Both the position numbers and the translations under genes were made by a program. A DNA stretch of 36,048 nucleotides, from contig CANRHH010000025.1 of the NCBI GenBank assembly GCA_947630375.1, positions 1 to 36,048 on the forward strand. Reading direction: 5' to 3'. How positions within the stretch are numbered: the first letter of the stretch is position 1; each line of letters begins with the position of its first letter. Under the pieces are notes generated by a model that made no database searches, was not told the origin of the DNA, and saw only the letters and a program-made list of their open reading frames with translations. Source of the stretch: an uncultured Oscillospiraceae bacterium (GTDB lineage: Bacteria; Bacillota; Clostridia; Oscillospirales; Oscillospiraceae). Shown piece after piece: positions 30,968 through 36,048 of this stretch.

Positions 30968-33769
30968 ATGCCACAGGATTTTAACGCCACACTGAACCTG
31001 CCCAAGACCGACTTTCCCATGCGGGCGGGCCTGCCCAAGCGGGAGCCCGAGATGCTGAAAAGCTGGCAGGAGCAGGACCTTTACCAGGAGCTTCTGAAGA
31101 AAAACGAGGGCAAGCCCCGCTTCAATCTGCACGACGGGCCCCCCTTCTCCAACGGGGATATCCACATGGGTACCGCCATGAACAAGTGCATCAAAGACTT
31201 TATCACCCGGTCCAAGGCCATGCGGGGCTACTACACCCCCTATATCCCCGGCTGGGACAACCACGGTATGCCCATTGAGAGCGCCATCATCAAGCAGAAC
31301 AAGCTCAACCGCAAGACCATGTCTGTGGCGGACTTCCGCAGCGCCTGCCATGATTTTGCCCTGAAGTACGTCCACCGGCAGATGGACAGCTTCAAGCGCC
31401 TGGGCGTGGTGGGCGACTGGGAGCACCCCTATCTGACCATGAACAAGGGCTTCGAGGCCGACGAGGTGCGGATCTTCGGCCGGATGTATAAAAACGGCCA
31501 TATCTACAAGGGCCTGAAGCCCGTGTACTGGTGCGCCAAGGACGAGACGGCTCTGGCCGAGGCCGAGATCGAGTATCAGGACGACCCCTGCACCACCGTC
31601 TATGTGAAATTCCCCCTGCAGGACGACCTGGGCAAGCTCTCCCATCTGGACAAGTCCCGCCTCAGCTTCGTCATCTGGACCACTACCATCTGGACCCTGC
31701 CCGGCAACCTGGCCATTTCCCTGCACCCGGACGAGAGCTATGCCATCATCCAGGCCCCCAACGGGGAGAGCTACATCATGGCCGAGGCCCTGGCGGACAA
31801 GGTCATGGCCATCGGCGGCTTTGACAGCTATGAGATTCTGGAGACCCACCCGGGCAGCTTTTACGAGAATATGCTGGCCAGGCACCCCTTCCTGGACAAG
31901 ACCTCCCGCCTGCTTTTGGCGGACTATGTGACCATGGACTCCGGCACCGGCTGCGTGCACACCGCCCCCGGCTTCGGCGCGGACGACTATCTGACCTGTA
32001 TGCGCTACGGCATGGAGATGGTGGTCCCGGTGGACGATCAGGGCCGCCATACCGACTATGCCGGCAAGTACGCCGGGCTCGGCACCGAGGAGTCCAACCC
32101 CATCATCCTCGCGGACATGAAAGAGAGCGGCGCTCTCTTTGCCTCCGAGGAGATCATCCACAGCTATCCCCACTGCTGGCGCTGCAAGAGCCCTATCATC
32201 TTCCGGGCCACGCCCCAGTGGTTCTGCTCGGTGGACTCGTTTAAAGACGAGGCCATCCAGGCCTGCGAGAACGTGCGCTGGCTGCCCGCCTGGGGCAAGG
32301 AGCGCATGGGCGCCATGATCCGGGAGCGGAGCGACTGGTGCATTTCCCGTCAGCGCCGCTGGGGTCTGCCCATCCCCGTGTTCTACTGCGAGGATTGCGG
32401 CAAGCCCGTCTGCACCGACGAGAGCATCGAGAGCGTGGCCTCCGTCTTCGGCGAGAAGGGGAGCAACGCCTGGTTCGAGATGGAGGCGGCGGAGCTGCTG
32501 CCCCAGGGCTTTACCTGCCCCCACTGCGGCGGCGTCCACTTCACCAAGGAGACCGACACCCTGGACGGCTGGTTTGACTCCGGCTCCACCCACTATGCCG
32601 CCATGCTGCGGGACCAGGGCTTTTGGCCGGCGGACATGTACATGGAGGGCGGCGACCAGTACAGAGGCTGGTTCCAGTCCTCTCTGCTGGTGGCGGTAGG
32701 CGCCCTGGGCCAGGGTGCGCCCTATAAAGAGTGCCTGACCCACGGCTGGACCGTGGACGGCGAGGGCAAGGCCATGCACAAGTCTTTGGGCAACGGCATC
32801 GACCCCCAGGACCTGATCAAAGAGTTTGGGGCGGATATCGTCCGGCTCTGGGCCGGCAGCGCGGACTACCATGTGGACGTGCGCTGCTCCAAGGAGATCT
32901 TCAAGCAGCTGAGCCAGAGCTATCTGAAATTCCGCAACACCGCCCGGTACTGTCTGGGCAACCTCAACGGCTTTGACGCGGACCGGCTGGTCCCCCCGGA
33001 GGAGATGCTGGCGCTGGACCGCTGGGCCGTTACCAAGCTCAATGAGCTGATCAACAAGGCCGAAGCGGCCTATGAAAATTACGAGTTCCACGTGGTCTCC
33101 CACGAGGTCAACGACTTCTGCGTGGTGGAGCTGTCCAGCTTCTATCTGGATATCATCAAGGACCGGCTCTACTGCGAGGAGAAGGACGGGCTCAAGCGCC
33201 GCAGCGCCCAGACCGCTCTGTACCTGATCCTGGACACCATGACCAAGCTTTTCGCCCCCATCCTGGCCTTCACCTGTGACGAGATCTGGCAGGCCATGCC
33301 CCACCGGGCCGGGGACGACGCCCGCAACGTCCTGCTGAACCAGATGAACAAGCCCTTTGAGGACTATGCCCTGTCCGGGGCGGAGCTCAAAAAGTGGGAC
33401 AAGCTCATCTCCCTGCGCAACGACGTCAACGGCGTCCTGGAGCAGGCCCGGGCCAGCAAGCGGATCGGCAAGTCTCTGGAGGCGTCTGTCAGCCTTCGGG
33501 CGGAGGACGACGCGGCCCGGGAGCTGGTGGACAGCGTGTCCGACCTGAATTTGTCGGAGCTGCTGATCATCTCCCAGTGCCTGATCCAGCCCGAGGGCGA
33601 GCCGGACCCGGCCGCCGTCACCGGCCGCGGCGCCGCCAACCCGGGCCTGAGCATCGCGGTGCGGGAAGCGCCGGGGACCAAGTGCCCCCGCTGCTGGATG
33701 CACTCCGAGCAGCCCCAGGCGGAGACCGGCCTTTGCCCCCGCTGCGCCAAGGTCGTGGCAAATCTGTAA
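30968..33769 (+). CDS. ileS: Isoleucyl-tRNA synthetase
   Basis: A 933-residue class I synthetase that charges tRNA-Ile. It has the HIGH-type motif as HMGT (66-69, within GPPFSNGDIHMGTA), the editing (CP1) domain in the middle, the DWCISRQRRWG block, the KMSKS-type loop as KAMHKS (601-606), and a C-terminal zinc finger of two CxxC pairs (CPRCW and CPRC). Size and zinc finger fit the type 1 bacterial form. The KMSKS serine is replaced by histidine, while the second lysine and final serine are kept. AGGAG lies 6 nt before the ATG. It has its own promoter and no T-box leader. lspA follows after 84 bp containing a hairpin. Confidence 0.96.
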   Translation: MPQDFNATLNLPKTDFPMRAGLPKREPEMLKSWQEQDLYQELLKKNEGKPRFNLHDGPPFSNGDIHMGTAMNKCIKDFITRSKAMRGYYTPYIPGWDNHGMPIESAIIKQNKLNRKTMSVADFRSACHDFALKYVHRQMDSFKRLGVVGDWEHPYLTMNKGFEADEVRIFGRMYKNGHIYKGLKPVYWCAKDETALAEAEIEYQDDPCTTVYVKFPLQDDLGKLSHLDKSRLSFVIWTTTIWTLPGNLAISLHPDESYAIIQAPNGESYIMAEALADKVMAIGGFDSYEILETHPGSFYENMLARHPFLDKTSRLLLADYVTMDSGTGCVHTAPGFGADDYLTCMRYGMEMVVPVDDQGRHTDYAGKYAGLGTEESNPIILADMKESGALFASEEIIHSYPHCWRCKSPIIFRATPQWFCSVDSFKDEAIQACENVRWLPAWGKERMGAMIRERSDWCISRQRRWGLPIPVFYCEDCGKPVCTDESIESVASVFGEKGSNAWFEMEAAELLPQGFTCPHCGGVHFTKETDTLDGWFDSGSTHYAAMLRDQGFWPADMYMEGGDQYRGWFQSSLLVAVGALGQGAPYKECLTHGWTVDGEGKAMHKSLGNGIDPQDLIKEFGADIVRLWAGSADYHVDVRCSKEIFKQLSQSYLKFRNTARYCLGNLNGFDADRLVPPEEMLALDRWAVTKLNELINKAEAAYENYEFHVVSHEVNDFCVVELSSFYLDIIKDRLYCEEKDGLKRRSAQTALYLILDTMTKLFAPILAFTCDEIWQAMPHRAGDDARNVLLNQMNKPFEDYALSGAELKKWDKLISLRNDVNGVLEQARASKRIGKSLEASVSLRAEDDAARELVDSVSDLNLSELLIISQCLIQPEGEPDPAAVTGRGAANPGLSIAVREAPGTKCPRCWMHSEQPQAETGLCPRCAKVVANL

Positions 33770-33780
33770 CGCACCCCTTT

Positions 33781-33800
33781 CCCGCCGCGCCTGCGGCGGG
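33781..33800 (+). other. Stem-loop between ileS and lspA
   Basis: CCCGCCGC (33781-33788) pairs perfectly with GCGGCGGG (33793-33800), loop GCCT. No T tract follows, so processing or stability of a joint mRNA is more likely than termination. Confidence 0.45.
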
Positions 33801-33853
33801 GAGCCATTCATCAGCGCGCCGCGCAGACCCTCAGCGGCAGATAGGAGAAAGAT

Positions 33854-34795
33854 ATGCTGTATGCTATTATTGCTGTGCTGGTCATCATTGCCGACCAATG
33901 GGTGAAATTCTGGGTCGAGGGGAGGATCCCCCTGCAGTCCGCCGGCGAAAAGTTCATATCCGGCATTATCAGCCTTGTCAACGTCCATAACGACGGAGCG
34001 GCCTTCGGTTTTCTCAGCGGCGGCGGCGCCCGGATCTATTTCATCATCCTTACCGGTGTGTTCACCGTGGCGGTGATCCTGGCCCTGGCCACCAAGTTCG
34101 TCTCCAACCCCATGGGCCGCTGGAGTCTTGTAATGATGACGGCGGGCGGTTTGTCCAACTGCATCGACCGGGTGATGAAGGGCTATGTGCAGGACATGTT
34201 CAAGTTAGACTTCATCAACTTCCCGGTGTTCAACGTGGCGGACATCTTCATCACCGTGTTCTGCCTGCTGTTCGTGGTCTCCATCATCTTCGGCAAGCGG
34301 GACTCGGGCTATGACGACGAGTTTGAAGAGGTGGACGACGAGGAGGAGGACCGGCCTCGCCGGGAGAAGAAGGAAAAGAAAGAAAAGGTCCCCAAAGAGA
34401 AGCCTGTGCGGAACACCCGCAAGGCCCGGAAGGCCAAGTACGAGGACGAGTACGAGCAGTATAAGGCCAGCCGTGCCGCCCGCCAGCCGGCCCAGAGCCA
34501 GGCTCAGAGCCCGGTCCAGCCCCAGGCCCCTGTTCAGGCGCCGGCCCAGGTCCAGCAGCGGCCCGTCCAGGCATCTGCCAGCCGGGACCCCTTTGCCGAG
34601 TGGGAGCGGGCCAACGCCCGGGCGGGCAATCCGCCCCGGGAGCCGGCCGCCCCGGTCCGGCAGAGCCAGCCGGTCCAGAGCGCGCCTCAGCGCCCTGCCC
34701 CGGCCCAGCAGCGGAGTCAGGCCCCGGCCCCGGCCGCGCCCAAGAAGGACGAGATGGACTTCGACCTGGACGATATCCTGGCCGAGTTCAAGTGA
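33854..34795 (+). CDS. lspA: Lipoprotein signal peptidase II with long C-terminal tail
   Basis: A 313-residue protein whose first ~147 residues are a complete LspA, the aspartic protease that removes signal peptides from prolipoproteins in the membrane. Four membrane segments and the family motifs are present: DQWVK (14-18), NDGAAFG (46-52), SNCIDR with catalytic Asp105, and FNVAD with catalytic Asp130. Normal LspA ends near residue 150-165. Here a tail of about 165 residues follows: an acidic stretch (EFEEVDDEEEDR), a Lys/Arg/Glu-rich stretch, a Gln/Ala/Pro-rich low-complexity part, and a final acidic motif, DFDLDDILAEF. The tail should be cytoplasmic and disordered. AGGAG lies 6 nt before the ATG. 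rluD starts 8 bp downstream, as lspA-ylyB in Bacillus. Confidence 0.92.
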   Translation: MLYAIIAVLVIIADQWVKFWVEGRIPLQSAGEKFISGIISLVNVHNDGAAFGFLSGGGARIYFIILTGVFTVAVILALATKFVSNPMGRWSLVMMTAGGLSNCIDRVMKGYVQDMFKLDFINFPVFNVADIFITVFCLLFVVSIIFGKRDSGYDDEFEEVDDEEEDRPRREKKEKKEKVPKEKPVRNTRKARKAKYEDEYEQYKASRAARQPAQSQAQSPVQPQAPVQAPAQVQQRPVQASASRDPFAEWERANARAGNPPREPAAPVRQSQPVQSAPQRPAPAQQRSQAPAPAAPKKDEMDFDLDDILAEFK

Positions 34796-34803
34796 GCTCT
34801 TTC

Positions 34804-35727
34804 ATGGCGGAAGAAAAAAGAGAGATTTTTGCGGAGGAGAGCGGCGAGCGGATCGACGCTCTCCTTGCGCGCAAAGTGCCGGAATTGTCCCGCAGCGCCG
34901 CCCAGCGCCTGCTGAAGGAGGGCCGGGTCCTGCTGGAGGGCGCCCCCGTGAAAAAGAACGCCCTCTGCCGGGCGGGGGACCGCTTCACCCTCTCCCTCCC
35001 GGCGCTGGAACCGCCGCCTCTCTGCCCCCAGGACATCCCCCTGCGGGTGGTCTACGAGGACGGAGATCTGATCGTGGTGGACAAGCCCCGGGGCCTGGTG
35101 GTGCACCCGGCGCCGGGGCACCCGGACGGGACGCTGGTCAACGCGCTGCTGTATCACTGCGGAGACAGTCTCTCCGGCATCGGCGGCGAGCGGCGGCCCG
35201 GCATCGTCCACCGGATCGATAAAGACACCTCCGGCCTGCTCATCGCCGCCAAGAACGACTTTGCCCACCAGCAGCTCTCGGCCCAGCTGGCGGACCGGAG
35301 CCTCTCCCGGCAGTATGAGGCCCTGGTCCGGGGCGATCTGCGCCAGGACCAGGGGACGGTGGACCGGCCCATCGGCCGCCACCCCACAGACCGCAAGCGG
35401 ATGGCCGTCAACGAGCGGACCGGCCGCCCGGCGGTGACCCACTGGCAGGTATTGGCCCGCTACCGGGGTTATACCCACATCGCCTGCCGCCTGGAGACCG
35501 GCCGCACCCACCAGATCCGGGTGCATATGGCCTCCATCGGCCACCCCCTGCTGGGGGACGGGGTCTACGGGGCCCCCTGCCCCGAGAAGGGCCTGGAGGG
35601 CCAGTGCCTCCACGCCCGGCGGCTGAAATTTATCCACCCCCGCACCGGTGAGCGGATGGAGCTGGAGGCCCCTTTGCCGGCGTATTTTTTGGATGTGCTC
35701 TCCCGGCTGGGGCCGGAGATCGGATAA
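34804..35727 (+). CDS. RluD-type 23S rRNA pseudouridine synthase (YlyB-like)
   Basis: A 307-residue RluA/RluD-family pseudouridine synthase. An S4-like RNA-binding domain is at about 15-60, and the catalytic domain carries HRIDKDTSGLL with catalytic Asp139, followed by THQIRVHMASIGHPLLGD, the usual C-terminal block. Likely targets are uridines in helix 69 of 23S rRNA, though RluA-family members cannot be told apart with certainty from sequence alone. ATG 34804 starts 8 bp after the lspA stop with only a weak ribosome site, so coupled translation is likely. An in-frame extension to 34600 lies inside lspA and is rejected. Confidence 0.9.
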   Translation: MAEEKREIFAEESGERIDALLARKVPELSRSAAQRLLKEGRVLLEGAPVKKNALCRAGDRFTLSLPALEPPPLCPQDIPLRVVYEDGDLIVVDKPRGLVVHPAPGHPDGTLVNALLYHCGDSLSGIGGERRPGIVHRIDKDTSGLLIAAKNDFAHQQLSAQLADRSLSRQYEALVRGDLRQDQGTVDRPIGRHPTDRKRMAVNERTGRPAVTHWQVLARYRGYTHIACRLETGRTHQIRVHMASIGHPLLGDGVYGAPCPEKGLEGQCLHARRLKFIHPRTGERMELEAPLPAYFLDVLSRLGPEIG

Positions 35728-35757
35728 CAGGGGCATGGCCCTGGAAAGGAAGCGTCT

Positions 35758-35958
35758 ATGAAAGCAGGAAAAATTCTTCTCATCGTGGCGGCCGCGGCGG
35801 TGCTGATCGCCCTGGTGGGCCTGGCGGTCAAGATCGTGACGAATCTGTTCGGCCTGGTCGGCGGCCTGCTCAACGCGGTGCTGGGCCTGCTCGTGCTTTT
35901 GGCTTTGGCGGCTCTGGTGATCTGGATGTTCCGCTACGCGGCCAAGAACAAAAAATAA
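35758..35958 (+). CDS. Small hydrophobic membrane protein
   Basis: A 66-residue protein of unknown function. It has a Lys start (MKAGK), one hydrophobic segment (about 6-24), a Gly/Leu-rich second segment (about 31-58), and a positive end (RYAAKNKK). It is likely a two-helix membrane hairpin with both ends inside. AAAGGAAG lies about 6 nt before the ATG, so translation is credible. It follows rluD by 30 bp and is the last gene before a strong terminator. No known family was recognised. Confidence 0.6.
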   Translation: MKAGKILLIVAAAAVLIALVGLAVKIVTNLFGLVGGLLNAVLGLLVLLALAALVIWMFRYAAKNKK

Positions 35959-35973
35959 CGGATAGAGAGAAAA

Positions 35974-35989
35974 GGGGCTGTAGCAAAAC
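35974..35989 (+). mobile_element. Possible insertion-sequence end
   Basis: GGGGCTGTAGCAAAAC resembles the GGGGCTGTTGCAAAA-type terminal inverted repeat of several Firmicutes insertion sequences. The window ends 59 bp later, so neither a transposase nor the second end can be seen. The match may be chance. Confidence 0.25.
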
Positions 35990-35997
35990 GGCCCTGA

Positions 35998-36045
35998 AAA
36001 AACAACACCGAGGACTGCAAGAAACAGTACCCCGGTGTTGTTTTT
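35998..36045. terminator. Bidirectional terminator at right edge
   Basis: A 13-bp perfect stem (35998-36010 with 36033-36045) around a 22-nt loop, with T runs on both strands. It closes the ileS-lspA-rluD unit. Confidence 0.75.
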
Positions 36046-36048
36046 GTG

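Noticed and set aside
30932-33988. A 1018-codon open frame antisense to ileS
   Set aside because: Low-complexity composition without motifs, fully overlapped by an unmistakable IleRS; a shadow of its codon use.
34600-34803. An N-terminal extension of the pseudouridine synthase
   Set aside because: It lies wholly within the lspA tail in another frame, and the S4 domain starts properly from ATG 34804.

Overview
The window looks like a chromosomal segment of a GC-rich Gram-positive anaerobe of the Clostridia, most likely an Oscillospiraceae (Clostridium cluster IV) gut bacterium. The evidence is a pyruvate:ferredoxin oxidoreductase, FakA with its Asp23 partner, the SepF-DivIVA-IleS-LspA-RluD division cluster, and a MutL with endonuclease motifs. 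The lineage is inferred from gene content, not from a database search. No rRNA, intact tRNA, CRISPR array, prophage or complete insertion sequence was found.

Layout. 1-558 holds no credible gene; it is packed with perfect hairpins and contains two outward-facing fragments resembling tRNA 3' ends. 593-4180: a galactokinase homologue lacking two catalytic residues (-), nicotinate phosphoribosyltransferase (+), a SLOG/DUF1273 protein (-) and a small XRE regulator (+). 4221-9707 (-): nifJ and, downstream, a GT-C-like membrane protein. 10003-12088 (+): asp23/yloU and fakA. 12134-13804: a membrane-anchored M15 D,D-carboxypeptidase (-) and an MBL-fold hydrolase (+). 14046-15302 (-): a PrsA/SurA-like foldase flanked by two nearly identical, oppositely oriented ~136-bp four-hairpin repeats. 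15537-24554 (-): miaB-mutS-CPBP protease-trmO-mfd. 24682-27875 (+): mutL-miaA-hfq. 27859-35958 (+): HlyD-like protein, yggS, sepF, divIVA, ileS, lspA, rluD and a small membrane protein, ending in a strong terminator next to a possible IS end.

How the genes fit together. Two arms diverge from one ~127-bp spacer (24555-24681): miaB-mutS leftwards and mutL-miaA-hfq rightwards. Each arm pairs a mismatch-repair gene with a tRNA A37-modification gene; trmO, a third A37 enzyme, and the transcription-repair factor mfd lie at the far end of the left arm. The right end is a cell-division and envelope block. Vegetative promoters are unusually readable: most have a recognisable -35 box and exactly 17 bp to the -10 box. 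They include one inside the yggS coding region and one placed so close to the mfd start codon that the mRNA should be leaderless.

Most interesting points: the apparently inactive galactokinase, the paired four-hairpin repeat (one copy forming the predicted 5' leader of the foldase gene), the tRNA-end relics at the left edge, the leaderless mfd, the ~165-residue tail on LspA, and the structured hfq leader.
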